Assembly (NCBI RefSeq): GCF_019578655.1
Contig: NC_063259.1
Coordinates: 24,291,277 to 24,355,276, forward strand
DNA from: Ricinus communis
Taxonomy: Eukaryota; Streptophyta; Magnoliopsida; Malpighiales; Euphorbiaceae
Direction: 5' to 3'
DNA: 64,000 bases
The notes below the pieces were generated by a model. The model saw only the letters and a list, made by a program, of their open reading frames with translations, was not told the origin of the DNA and ran no database searches. This document shows positions 24,528-35,153 of the stretch, in pieces. A program made the position numbers and the translations under genes. Numbering within the stretch: position 1 is the first letter of the stretch; each line of letters begins with the position of its first letter.

Positions 24528-25967
24528 ATGGCGCATATCCTAGTCTTTCCATTCCCAAGTTCCGGCCACATTATCCCCCTCCTTGATCTAACCCAAAGCC
24601 TCCTCAGCCGCGGCTTGATAATCACCGTCGCTATCACCACCAACAACCTCCCTTTGCTCAATCCTCTCCTTTCCTCTACACAACAACTCCAACACTTACT
24701 ACTTCCTTCCCCATCTATCAACCCTTCTGCTACTGCTCCTTCTAAAAACCGTCTCTTTTCCATCTTGCGCTTCATGCGTGAAACTCACTATCCTATCCTC
24801 CTGAACTGGTTCCAATCTCACACTTCTCCTCCAGTTGCTATTATATCTGATTTCTTTCTCGGCTGGACCTACCACCTCGCTTCTCAACTCGGCTTGCCAC
24901 GTATCGTTTTCTCTCCTTCAGGGGCTTTTGCTTTCTCTGTTGGCGCCTCTACCTGGTCCGACCAGCCACAGAACGACAACCCTGAAAATCACGATTTTGT
25001 TGTGTCGTTTCCTAATATTCCCAATTCCCCATCTTACCCCTGGTGGCAAATCTCTCACTTATACAGGATGCCTAAGGATTCAGATTGGGAGTTTTATAGA
25101 GATTCCAATTTGGCTAACATGGCGAGCTGGGGTGTCATTTTCAACTCGTTCACTGAGTTAGAAAGAGTTTACATTGATCACATGAAAAATGAATTTGGAA
25201 ATGTCCGCGTGTGGGCTGTTGGTCCAGCTCTGCCATCCGATGATGATTTAATGGGACCCGCTGCTAATCGTGGCGGGACCAGCTCCGTGCCATGTCATGA
25301 TGTGCTGACATGGCTTGACTCTCATCATAAAGATCACTCAGTCGTCTATGTTGCTTTCGGAAGCCGTGCTATGCTGACGTGTGAGCAAATGAATGAGCTG
25401 GCTGCTGGATTAGAGAAAAGCGGAGTGGATTTTATACTGTGTGTAAGGCAACAAGGTGACTACGGTATTCTGCCTGATGGATTCGAAGATCGTGTGGCTG
25501 GGAGAGGTTTTATTATTAAAGGATGGGCTCCGCAGATGGCTATCCTAAGGCACCGCGCAATCGGCGCGTTTTTGACGCACTGCGGGTGGAACTCGGTGCT
25601 TGAAGGTATATCAGCAGGAGTAGTGATGCTGACGTGGCCAATGGGCGCTGACCAATTTACAAATGCACAGTTATTAGTTGGTGAGTTGGAAGTAGGGATG
25701 CGAGTTGGCGAAGCAACTCAAAAGATACCCGAGTCAGGTGAGCTGGCAAGGATATTGAGCGAGTCGGTTGAGGAAAATCGTCGGGAGAGAGTGAGAGCCA
25801 AGAAGCTGAAAGAGGCAGCGAGGAGTGCTGTGAAAGGAGGGAGCTCAGAAGCAGATTTGGATAGGCTAATTAAGAGGTTGAACGAGCTTAAACTTGAAAA
25901 TGGCGGTGGGCTTATGATCAGCTCAAATGGAGTGAAGATAGAGAAATATGACACACATATATCATAA
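24528..25967 (+). CDS. UDP-glycosyltransferase, UGT89-like (copy 1), 479 aa
   Basis: Intronless. The start is the ATG at 24528 in the context CACCATGG; an in-frame extension upstream lacks an ATG. The N-terminal acceptor domain opens MAHILVFPFPSSGHIIP, with catalytic His14, and the partner acid is probably D108 in AIISDFFLGW. The C-terminal PSPG box (residues 333-376, 44 residues) starts WAPQ, contains FLTHCGWNSVLEG and ends in ADQ; the final Gln is usual for UDP-glucose users. This is a plant family-1 GT of phylogenetic group B (UGT89), whose known members glucosylate flavonols, benzoates and related small phenolics in the cytosol. Acceptor identity cannot be read from sequence. It is the closest paralogue of the gene at 27540. 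Its C-terminus is about 20 residues longer than that copy after NELK, because of a small indel near the ancestral stop. Confidence 0.95.
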   Translation: MAHILVFPFPSSGHIIPLLDLTQSLLSRGLIITVAITTNNLPLLNPLLSSTQQLQHLLLPSPSINPSATAPSKNRLFSILRFMRETHYPILLNWFQSHTSPPVAIISDFFLGWTYHLASQLGLPRIVFSPSGAFAFSVGASTWSDQPQNDNPENHDFVVSFPNIPNSPSYPWWQISHLYRMPKDSDWEFYRDSNLANMASWGVIFNSFTELERVYIDHMKNEFGNVRVWAVGPALPSDDDLMGPAANRGGTSSVPCHDVLTWLDSHHKDHSVVYVAFGSRAMLTCEQMNELAAGLEKSGVDFILCVRQQGDYGILPDGFEDRVAGRGFIIKGWAPQMAILRHRAIGAFLTHCGWNSVLEGISAGVVMLTWPMGADQFTNAQLLVGELEVGMRVGEATQKIPESGELARILSESVEENRRERVRAKKLKEAARSAVKGGSSEADLDRLIKRLNELKLENGGGLMISSNGVKIEKYDTHIS

Positions 25968-27373
25968 TTAAAAGCTTTATATACATATAACAGGGATTGG
26001 TGTCATGATGCGTTGTAGCAGACTGGAGCATATGGATTCTTATTCAACTTTATATATATATTGAAGATCACACGCATATATCTATATATATATAGTTACC
26101 GGAGAATTTGTTCGTCTCCCACCCATTAAAGTTGAGAGGAGGAAGAAGAAACAGAAAGGATGTCACAGAAGTCTTTGCATCTGTAGGATGGAATTTCATT
26201 AAACTGATCTTAAATGAAAGTAAAGTTTCTGAATTTCTTTTTAAGAATTCGTATATTCTTTTCTATTTGTTGTGAACTATATTTAGAAAGTTTAGAAACC
26301 CATAATCCCTAAATTATTGTGCATTTAATGTTCATAATTGTTATTATTTTGACAAAACGAAATGTCAATATTTCTTAATAAAGTGCTCTTTCTTTTTTCC
26401 CTTGCGTACATAATTATTTCTTGTTACAAACATATTAATAATAATGATCTCATTATTATCTATATTTATAAAAAAAAATATTAAATGAGGTGGTATATAA
26501 TAATTCTTACAATATTATTTTATTGATAGAAAAATAATTTAAAAAAAAAAACATTATAAATCAGGTCAGAGGAACAATTAAATTAAAGCGGCTACACAGC
26601 ATTATTGAATCTTATATACAAAGGTATTTTGTCGCCATGTTTATTGAATCTTATCATCTTTTTTTATTATTATTTGTTCTTAAACCATTTTCAGGTAATT
26701 AAACACAAAATTAACTATAACTTGCAATTTTGTATGCCCTTCATATTAGTACTGAAAAGAACAAAGTAGAACTTCGTTTGCACTTAATCAAGGTGTCATT
26801 TGTCCTCTCTTTTCAAGACACGTGTTTTTATGCAGGAAATATATTTGATCCCATCATTTTTCCTGCTCTAACCATATTAAATCGTGATGCTCATTTTGCG
26901 CAGAGGTAATCACGATTTGGTTTTTGAGATTTTTTTTAATATTATTCTAATAAAAAATTCATTTTTAAACATTGTATTAATTTCTCTTTATTTTATAATA
27001 TCTATTAATTTATTTATCAATTTTATTGTTAAATTAAATGAAAAAAGTAAAAATATCCATCAATTAATTAGTATTTTATAGTACACTAATTTTCTCCTAT
27101 AATATATTCCTCCCTCCTCTATTAATTTTAGCTTAAACATCGGGTCATAGCTCGGTGATTATAGAAACTAGTAGCAGTGACATTCATATTCTGAAGGACA
27201 AATATTAAAACTAACTCTATAATGATTCTTAGGAAAAAGAGTTACCTGAGATGATAAAATGGACTTGGGCTAGGCCCATGAATCAATTTAAATCCCTTTG
27301 TTTTTCCTGAAAATGCGGCGCACTTCACACCCTCGGAGCACCTCCGCATCTCGGACCTTTTACAAAATAGCAA
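25968..27373. other. Spacer between tandem UGT genes
   Basis: It contains the 3' UTR of UGT 1 and the promoter of UGT 2. It is AT-rich with TA runs near 26050-26100. A 'tgggctaggcccatgaa' string at about 27266-27282 resembles the GGCCCA-rich string before UGT 1. No gene is present; the 65-codon frame at 26884 is low-complexity Ile/Leu/Asn. Confidence 0.5.
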
Positions 27374-27389
27374 ACGTCAGTCATGACGT
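27374..27389 (+). promoter_or_regulatory. Palindromic TGACGT element upstream of UGT 2
   Basis: ACGTCA-GTCA-TGACGT, the counterpart of the element at 24400-24415. It lies 151 bases before the ATG and about 40 bases upstream of a TATA candidate ('atatataa', 27431-27438). Retention of both half-sites, while the spacer and flanks have diverged, suggests selection on the TGACG inverted repeat. Confidence 0.6.
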
Positions 27390-27539
27390 ATAGCTACTAG
27401 CTAATCAGAATAGCTTTTGTTCCCATTCCAATATATAATCAACTTCTCCGCCCTCCTTCTTTAACTACACTTGTCCAAGCATCCATTTTTAAAACACTAA
27501 CCAAGCAGCAAATAGTTTATTATCTATTTACTTAGAGCC

Positions 27540-28925
27540 ATGTTCACCACCTCCCAACAAGGTGGCGCACACATCTTAGTCTTCCCATTCTCAAGTTCCG
27601 GTCACGTTATCCCCCTCTTAGACCTAACCCGCAGCCTCCTCAACCGTGGCTTGGTAATTACAGTTGTCATCACCACTGACAACCTCCCTTTACTCAACCC
27701 TCTCCTTTCCTCTCACTCCCCAACCCAACTACACCACTTAGTCCTTCCGTCCCCGGATATCGACGATGCCTCTTCTACTACACACCCCCTTATTGCTAAA
27801 CTACGCTCAATGCATGCCCACTATCCCTTCCTCTTAAACTGGTTCAAGTCCCACGCTTCTCCTCCTCTTGCTATTATCTCCGACTTCTTTCTTGGCTGGA
27901 CTCATCACCTCGCTTCTCAACTCGGCCTGCCACGTGTCGTCTTCTCACCCTCTGGTGCCTCTGCGTTTTCTGTTTTAACTTCTATCTGGCATGACCAGCC
28001 ACAAAACGAGAACGGTAACTTGGATTTCGTGGTGTCGTTTCCGAAAATTCCGAATTCGCCATCCTATCCATGGTGGCAAATCTTTCATATCTACAGGATG
28101 TCTAAGGATTCAGACTGGGAATTTTTTAGAGATTCTTATTTGGCTAATATAGCGAGCTGGGGTATCATTTTCAACTCGTTCACTGAGTTAGAGGGAGTTT
28201 ACATTGACCACGTTAAAAAAGAATTTGGAAATGACCGCGTGTGGGCCGTCGGTCCAGCTCTACCGTCCAATGACGATTTAATGGGACCCGTTGCTAATCG
28301 GGGTGGGACGAGCTCCGTGCCATGTCATGATGTGCTGACATGGCTTGATTCGCGGGAAGATCTTTCAGTCGTGTACGTTGCATTTGGGAGCTGGACTGTG
28401 TTGACGAGTAAACAAATGGAAGTGCTGGTAGCAGGATTAGAGAAAAGTGGAGTGAGTTTTATATTGTGTGCAAGGCAAGCAGGTGATCACAGCGTTCTTC
28501 TGGACGGATTTGAAGATCGGACGGCTGGTAGAGGTTTTATTGTGAAAGGATGGGCTCCACAGGTAGCTATCTTGAGGCACCGTGCTGTGGGCGCGTTCTT
28601 GACTCATTGCGGCTGGAATTCGGTGCTTGAAGGGATATCAGCGGGAGTAGTGATGCTGACATGGCCAATGAGTGCTGACCAGTTTACAAATGCACAGTTA
28701 CTAGCTGATGAGTTGAAAGTCGGGATCCGAGTTGGTGAAGCGACTCAGAAGATACCCGATTCAGATGAGTTGGCTCGGATATTGGCGGAGTCCGTTAAGA
28801 AAAATCTGCCGGAGAGAGTGAAAGCTAAGGAGCTGCAAGAGGCAGCGTTGAATGCTGTCAAAGGAGGGAGCTCAGATGCAGATTTGGATGGGTTAGTTAG
28901 TAGGTTGAATGAACTTAAAACCTGA
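27540..28925 (+). CDS. UDP-glycosyltransferase, UGT89-like (copy 2), 461 aa
   Basis: Intronless tandem paralogue of the preceding gene, same strand, separated by about 1.6 kb. The N-terminus is AHILVFPFSSSGHVIP with the catalytic His in SSGH; AIISDFFLGW carries the probable catalytic Asp. The PSPG box is at residues 338-381 (WAPQ... LTHCGWNSVLEG... SADQ) and ends in Gln, indicating UDP-glucose preference. The central block PSYPWWQI-HIYRMSKDSDWEF is almost the same as in copy 1. Differences cluster in acceptor-facing segments (residues about 55-90) and around FGSWTVLT versus FGSRAMLT, compatible with altered acceptor preference. It ends NELKT, the shorter and probably ancestral C-terminus. It is convergent with the third UGT at 29820. 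Confidence 0.95.
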   Translation: MFTTSQQGGAHILVFPFSSSGHVIPLLDLTRSLLNRGLVITVVITTDNLPLLNPLLSSHSPTQLHHLVLPSPDIDDASSTTHPLIAKLRSMHAHYPFLLNWFKSHASPPLAIISDFFLGWTHHLASQLGLPRVVFSPSGASAFSVLTSIWHDQPQNENGNLDFVVSFPKIPNSPSYPWWQIFHIYRMSKDSDWEFFRDSYLANIASWGIIFNSFTELEGVYIDHVKKEFGNDRVWAVGPALPSNDDLMGPVANRGGTSSVPCHDVLTWLDSREDLSVVYVAFGSWTVLTSKQMEVLVAGLEKSGVSFILCARQAGDHSVLLDGFEDRTAGRGFIVKGWAPQVAILRHRAVGAFLTHCGWNSVLEGISAGVVMLTWPMSADQFTNAQLLADELKVGIRVGEATQKIPDSDELARILAESVKKNLPERVKAKELQEAALNAVKGGSSDADLDGLVSRLNELKT

Positions 28926-29819
28926 AATTAAGTGGTGAAATTGAGAGATAAGCCTATTGCTATTGCTTTTGCTATAATACGCACAGATTATTAATTTGTA
29001 TTGGTATTTTAATTTCATTTTTTGGGTCTCGAGGGAAGGCATGAAAGTATAGGGAAATACTTGGCAGGCTGGCTGCCCTCCACGGTCCCACCCATAAAAG
29101 CCAAAATAAAAGTTACAAAAAATGGAAGAAAACACCTTCCTTCTTTCTTCTTCCCTTTGAAGATTCCATCTTATATCAATATTATATAGGGTAAAACTTA
29201 TCTAGAGTGTACCCAATATAGAAATACTCTTTATATAATTATAGAAAATGGAGCTAATTAATAAATAAAAATAAATTTTATATTATAATAAATTATAAAT
29301 TATAAAAATAAATGCTAATTTCTTCAAAAAATATTTTTTATATGGTAATATTATAATCTATATTTTTATTTTAAATAAGGCAATGCTATAAGAAAAAGTT
29401 TAATTTTTAAATCTCTATTGCACTATAATCTTTTTAAAAGTAATAAATTTTGTTTGATTTCAAATAGGTAACTTAAGTATATAAGTTTCTGTTCACACAT
29501 GAATCTTTTATTGCATTGCCTTATTTTCACATAATTATCAGTTTTTCTTTCTATTGCATTGCCTTAACATGGCGCATGAAATGGTGCACAAAATCATACC
29601 TGGTTTTAACATTTATTATTAGTGACAATAATTAGCCTTTTAGTAGCTCCAATATGTTTTTCACATTCATGAAACTAATGGATTTTTACGTCCGATTTGA
29701 ACTTTCAAACCAGAGCTTATTGTTCTACTGTAGTTCTTGGAACAAATGGATCGTTTTGCTGAAACAAGAACATGGAAATTTCCATTCTCGTAACAATTAT
29801 AGCATATTGATTTCATTAA
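28926..29819. other. Spacer between convergent UGT 2 and UGT 3
   Basis: AT-rich sequence that should contain both 3' UTRs. No coding sequence is recognised; the frame at 29654-29845 overlaps the end of UGT 3 on the opposite strand and has no motif. Confidence 0.5.
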
Positions 29820-31238
29820 TTACTGGGCCTCTACCTTCAGTCTAAATAGATTCTTCACCAGGCCATCGAAGTCCTTCATAGAGCGCCCTCTGTCTTTAAT
29901 GGTATCCATTGCAACCCTCCTTAGCTTCTTGGCTTGTTCTCTCTCAACGCGGTTTTCACTCACCGATTCCATTATAACTCGTGCCAACTCATCCGAATTT
30001 GGGACTGTTTTTGCACCTTCACACACCCTCACAGCCACCTGCAACTCGTCGACCAATAACCTAGCATTAACGAATTGGTCAGCCCCCATGGGCCATGCAA
30101 GCATTGGCACAGCAGCCACTAGTCCCTCAAGAACTGAGTTCCAACCACAATGAGTCAAGAATGCACCCACGGCGGGGTGACTCAAAATCAAAACTTGGGG
30201 AACCCATCCTCTTATTACAAGTCCCCTCCCAGCCACTCGATCTTCAAACCCAGATGGGATCACGCTATATTTTCCATTTATGTGCTCCTTCACACACCAT
30301 ATGAAATTGACTTTACTCATCTCCAAACTTAAAGCTAGCTCCTCGATTTGATCTTTGGTCAGCCAAGTTTGACTTCCAAAACAAACATAAACCACTCTGT
30401 GATCCTCACAAGTGTCGAGCCATGCCATTACATCATGCACCGGAACAGAACTAGGCCCACCTCTTTCAGATTGTCTTGATATTGAATCATGATGCGGAGG
30501 GAGTAAAGGTCCTACCGCCCAAACATGATCGCTACCTAATTCCTTCTTGAAATAATCTAAGTATATCTCTTCCAACTCAGTGAACGAGTTCACTACAAGA
30601 CCCCAACTCACTAAATTAGCACGAAACGAGTCTTTGATGAATTCCCAATTTGTGTCATTTTCAATGTAGCTTCGATAAATAGGAGAGATTTGCCGCCATG
30701 GGTAATTTGGACAATTCGGTATCCTAGAAAACGAAACAACTTCATTCTGATTTCTCCTAGGCATGTCACGCCAGAGTGAATAAATAATAGACAAAGCCAT
30801 GGCACCTGAAGGAGAGAACACAATCCGTCGAATGTTAAGCTGGCTGGCTAGATTTTGTGTCCACCCAAGGAACATGTCAGAGATTATGGCTACTGGAGGT
30901 GAAGGGTGAGATATGAACCAATGAAGCAAAGGGTCATAGAGTCCACCTAGAGCGCGTATCAAGACAGGAGTACACTCTGCAGGCAAGTCCTTGTTGTTTT
31001 CTACTCCAGATGGGATTAAAGGGTGCGCAGGAAAAGGAAAGACTAGAGTTTCGATTGATGGGTGAGTGGAGAGTAAAGGGTGTAAGAAAGAAAGGTTTTT
31101 TGGCGTGACCAAGATGGTGATGGTTAGGCCATGGACGGCTAGCTTGCGAGTCAGGTCAAGGAGAGGTATCATGTGTCCTTGAGCTGGGAAGGGAAAGACC
31201 AAGATGTGTGTTTCAGCTTCAGGGGCTAAAATTGTCAT
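29820..31238 (-). CDS. UDP-glycosyltransferase, UGT89-like (copy 3, divergent), 472 aa
   Basis: Intronless, transcribed toward UGT 2. The ATG at 31238 is followed by ETHILVFPFPAQGHMIP, with the catalytic His in AQGH. AIISDMFLGW carries the likely partner Asp. The PSPG box is at residues 345-388 (WVPQ... LTHCGWNSVLEG... GADQ) with a terminal Gln. Compared with the other two copies it has PAQGH instead of S/SSGH, an additional AHPLIPSGVENNK segment near residue 70, and a different PSPG start (WVPQ). It therefore separated earlier, consistent with a UGT89B-type sister lineage. Its upstream region has a TATA candidate ('tatataat' on the minus strand, 31295-31302) but not the TGACGT palindrome of the other two genes, which suggests different control. 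Acceptor unknown. Confidence 0.95.
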   Translation of the reverse strand: MTILAPEAETHILVFPFPAQGHMIPLLDLTRKLAVHGLTITILVTPKNLSFLHPLLSTHPSIETLVFPFPAHPLIPSGVENNKDLPAECTPVLIRALGGLYDPLLHWFISHPSPPVAIISDMFLGWTQNLASQLNIRRIVFSPSGAMALSIIYSLWRDMPRRNQNEVVSFSRIPNCPNYPWRQISPIYRSYIENDTNWEFIKDSFRANLVSWGLVVNSFTELEEIYLDYFKKELGSDHVWAVGPLLPPHHDSISRQSERGGPSSVPVHDVMAWLDTCEDHRVVYVCFGSQTWLTKDQIEELALSLEMSKVNFIWCVKEHINGKYSVIPSGFEDRVAGRGLVIRGWVPQVLILSHPAVGAFLTHCGWNSVLEGLVAAVPMLAWPMGADQFVNARLLVDELQVAVRVCEGAKTVPNSDELARVIMESVSENRVEREQAKKLRRVAMDTIKDRGRSMKDFDGLVKNLFRLKVEAQ

Positions 31239-33150
31239 GCTGGATTTATTTGGCTCGACTGATCAGGAGACAGAGCAGTACAAATATAAACAAGATTATA
31301 TACTGATGGGGTGACTTGTATATGCAGTTACCAACTAGTGATAACAAGGAATGGCGTGCAAGAATGGGAAATAAAAGGAGAGAGAGAATTTAAAAGGAGA
31401 TGTTTATGGTAGAGAAGAGACGAAATGGAAAGAAAATCCATCCAGCTATTAGGTAATTTGCAGATATATATGCATGGGTTTCTTTTTGTATATTAAAAAA
31501 GATCATCTTTTTCGATGTATTTAGGCATGCTGCACCAACGCGAACATATTACCTTAACCCCAGGTTCATGAGGCAAACTCCACTATCAATTCAGTCAAAC
31601 TAGACCCCATTTTTCCAACTTCAATTTTTGAATCTCGTTGAACTCCAAGTATATATATGAAAACTCAGTTTTCGTTTCCAATTAATTCACTCTACCAAAT
31701 CCAGATTTTCAAGAATTTGAAAACTTTCAGAAATTTCAAAAAGTATAATTTCATATTTTTTTTACCTATTTTTAGAAACTTTTAAAAAATAATTTTTTTT
31801 CTATTTAATTCGATTTCCTATTTTGAATAGGATTCTCAATTTTATTTATTTATTTGTCTTCCTATTAAGTGATAACAAATTTTTGTTTAATTAGATTTCC
31901 TACTTTAGGCAGGATTTTTAATTTATTTTTCTATTTATAAAAGATTCTCAATTCTTTTCATTTATTTTTTTTCTTTTTCCTTTTCTAATGGCAGAATTGA
32001 TTAAGAAAATTATAAATTATTAGAAGGAGCACCAAAATGAAAAAGAAAGAAAAGCAAATTAGACGTACCTCACTTTTGTTGCAATCGTTTTAAAGTTTCC
32101 AGTTTAAACTAAATACCATTTGTAATAGTAATAATAATGATGATAAATTATTTATATTTGAAATTCATAAATATTTATATTATAAAAATACTATTTTATT
32201 TTAATATTTTAAAATTTTTATATTAATGTAAAAGTATTTTTTAATAAAATAAATATTTTTAAGTAATTTAATATCCGACCATATATTTTGTGATCTAACA
32301 AATTGTTAAAATATAATTTTTTAATTTTAACTAAATTAAAAAGTATTTTTAAAGATAAAATTTTGATATATTTATAAATTCTATGATATAATTGCTTATA
32401 AAATCATAATTTAATGATAGTTCAAATTAAATATATATAAAATTATAAAAAAAATTAAAAATATATAAATATATATTTAAAAGAATAGTAAAAAATAAAA
32501 TATGCAGTAGTTTTTTTAATATGAAAAATACTTTTATTTTTTAAATGAAAAACATAATAATTTCTAAATTTTACATTAATATAATAATAATAATAATAAT
32601 AATAATAACATTCTTTCGATTTTGTTGATTATATCCGGTTGAATATGTATAGTTGGTTCCAGAATTTATTAAAAAAAATCGAATCAATACATATATTAAC
32701 TCATCAAAATCTCACCGTAAAAACTTGAAAATGCACCATTTCATATCTTCGTCTTCCCCAAAAGGATTGTTTCACCATTCCCAATCCAAATAGAACCAGC
32801 GGGAGTACCAACTGCCCCATGTTTGTATTTTCCTTTTCTCTCGGTCTTTTTCTTTAACACCACCACTTCCATCAACATCTCAATTTCCATCACCAAACTG
32901 GACAATATAAATCCAAGCTTTTACAAATTATAATAACTTTAGCAGCAATTATCTTTCAATCCAACTCTTATCTATTCATATCAACCATCAAATATATAAT
33001 CTAAGAGTTTGTTTTAAAATAAAATAATTTAATTCATCAATAAAATAATAGAATTTATATAATTTAAAAAAAAAAATTAGTAACTTATAATTACAAGTTA
33101 CAAAGTAAAATAGAATTTGCTATTTTAAAAATTCATACACCCTTAAAATA
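31239..33150. other. AT-rich intergenic region upstream of UGT 3
   Basis: The UGT 3 promoter occupies the first few hundred bases. From about 31600 the sequence is strongly AT-rich and of low complexity, with an AAT/ATA microsatellite at about 32579-32608. A brief less AT-rich island lies at 32720-32900. No gene is supported. Confidence 0.5.
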
Positions 33151-34115
33151 TACGAAAAGTTAGTTTAATTCGTAAAAAAATATGAAAATAATTGTTATTT
33201 TTCGTAATTTAATAATAAATTTCATGATTACAAAAAGATTCAATATTTTTTATAAATTTGCTAAATTTTTGTAAATCATTAAATTTCGTAAAAGTTATCA
33301 TTTTTTCGTAATATTATTTATTTTTTGTAACTAATTTTACTTATGAAAAATTAGTGTAATTTATGAAAAATATAAAAATTATTATCATTTTTGTAATTTA
33401 GTAATATATTTCGCGATTAAAAAAAATTTAATATTTTTCATAAATTATTAAATTTTGTAAAAGTTATTATTTTTTCGTAATATTATTCATTTCTTCGCAA
33501 CTAGTAACAATTACGAAAAATTAGTATAATTTACGAAAAAAGTATGAAGAAAACTGTCATTTTTATAATTTAATAATATATTTCGCGATTACAAAAATTT
33601 TATTATTTTTCATAAATTTATCAATTTTTCAGTAAATCATTAAATTTCACAAAAGTAATCATTTTTTCGTAATATCTTTTATTTTTTTGGCAACTAGCAA
33701 CACTTGCAAAAAATTGGTATAATTTGCAAAAAGATAAAAAGAAGATTATTATTTTTCATAATTTAAATTTGTCATTTTTTTCGTAAATCTTTAAATTTCA
33801 CAAAAGTAATCATTTTTTCGCAACTAGTAACACCTACAAAAAATTAGTATAATTTGCAAAGAAAATATAAAGAAAATTATTATTTTTCGTAATTTAGCAA
33901 TATATTTCACAATTATAAAAAACTTAGTATTTTTCGTAAATATATCAATTTTTTATAAATTATTAAATTTCATAAAAGTAATTATTTTTTTATAATATTT
34001 ATTTTTTCGCAACTAGTAACACTTATAAAAAATTAACATAATTTATAAAAAAATAAAAAGTATTGTCATTTTTTATAAAATTTTAATTATTTTCATAATT
34101 ATAAAATTATAGAGA
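33151..34115. repeat. AT-rich satellite-like tandem array, unit about 190 bp, about 5.5 copies
   Basis: Units start with a 'ta(c/t)gaaaaattagtataattta(c)gaaaaa'-like segment at about 33151, 33342, 33512, 33705, 33835 and 34024, giving spacings of 191, 170, 193, 130 and 189. Each unit then passes through 'aatttaataatatatttcgcgattacaaaaa', 'cataaatttatcaatt', 'taaatttcacaaaagtaatcatttttt' and 'cgcaactagtaacactt'. The fourth unit has an internal deletion and the sixth is partial. Recurrent TTCGTAA and TTACGAA heptamers give each unit inverted-repeat character. Copies have diverged noticeably, so the array is old. No ORF is present. Confidence 0.85.
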
Positions 34116-35153
34116 TTTCAACAGATTGCGGTCATCAATGGTGTTTAAAATAAAATAAAATAATTTTATTTTAAATAAAATCACCCTAGAAAGCACCATA
34201 ATTTAAATATGAAATCAGAAAAAGCAAACAATACAAAATCAAAACTTAATTCTCCAAAGAAACTAATAGCAATGTTAAAATCAAAACTTACTCTTCTTTA
34301 AAGAGAAAAAAAAAAAAAGAATAATTCTTACATACTAGAGATAAAAAAAGGCACGCGGATGATACATAATAATAAATTAAAATCATTTTAATAAAAAATA
34401 TATAAATATTTATTTTAAAGCAACCTAGTTCTTTCTAATTTGTATATTTAGTTGTTTTTGAGATTTTAATATTCATTTAATATATTATTATTACTATTAT
34501 ATTTTTTAAAAAGATTAAAAAAGTTAAAATATTTAATTCTATATATATATATATATATGTATATATGCATTTGACCTAATTTTTTCTTGAACATGAATAT
34601 AAATATCAGTAGTTATTTTTCTTGGCTGTTATTTTTAATTATTTATAGTATATTAATATCTAATTACTCTATTATTGTAATTAAGTACTTATTGTGAAAT
34701 TTGAAATTTATAATATAATTTTTTTTTTCATATATTAGCTAACTCAGTAATTATTTTCTTTAAATTAATTATTTAAGTAATATTCGGTGGCACCTCAGTG
34801 TATTTAATTATAAATTTGAATTCACATTGCCGGAATGGTAAAATGAAATAAGAATATTATGGTTTGAATCTAAAATTGGAAATCTTTTAAGAATTAGACA
34901 AAATATAAGAAAAAAAATAAATTCATTCAAAATTTGTTTTGATGGGATTTAAATGAGTAATTAAGCCTAATAATAAAGCAACCAACCACCAAGGGTATAT
35001 TAGCCAATGTGAAAAATAGCTAATCTTCTTTACCATAAGCCTAAATAAATAAAAATATGCCAATAAATTTAGTTATTTCAGGAAGGATAACATCACAAGT
35101 TCCTCGCGGGAAATATCGCTACGAAGAAACGAGTCACCGAGTCAGCAATCAGA
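34116..35153. other. Intergenic region upstream of the RING-PHD gene
   Basis: AT-rich sequence with a TA run near 34540-34560. The last 100-150 bases before 35154 become more balanced in composition and include 'cgcgggaaatatcgc', likely promoter or 5' UTR of the downstream gene. No other gene is seen. Confidence 0.45.
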
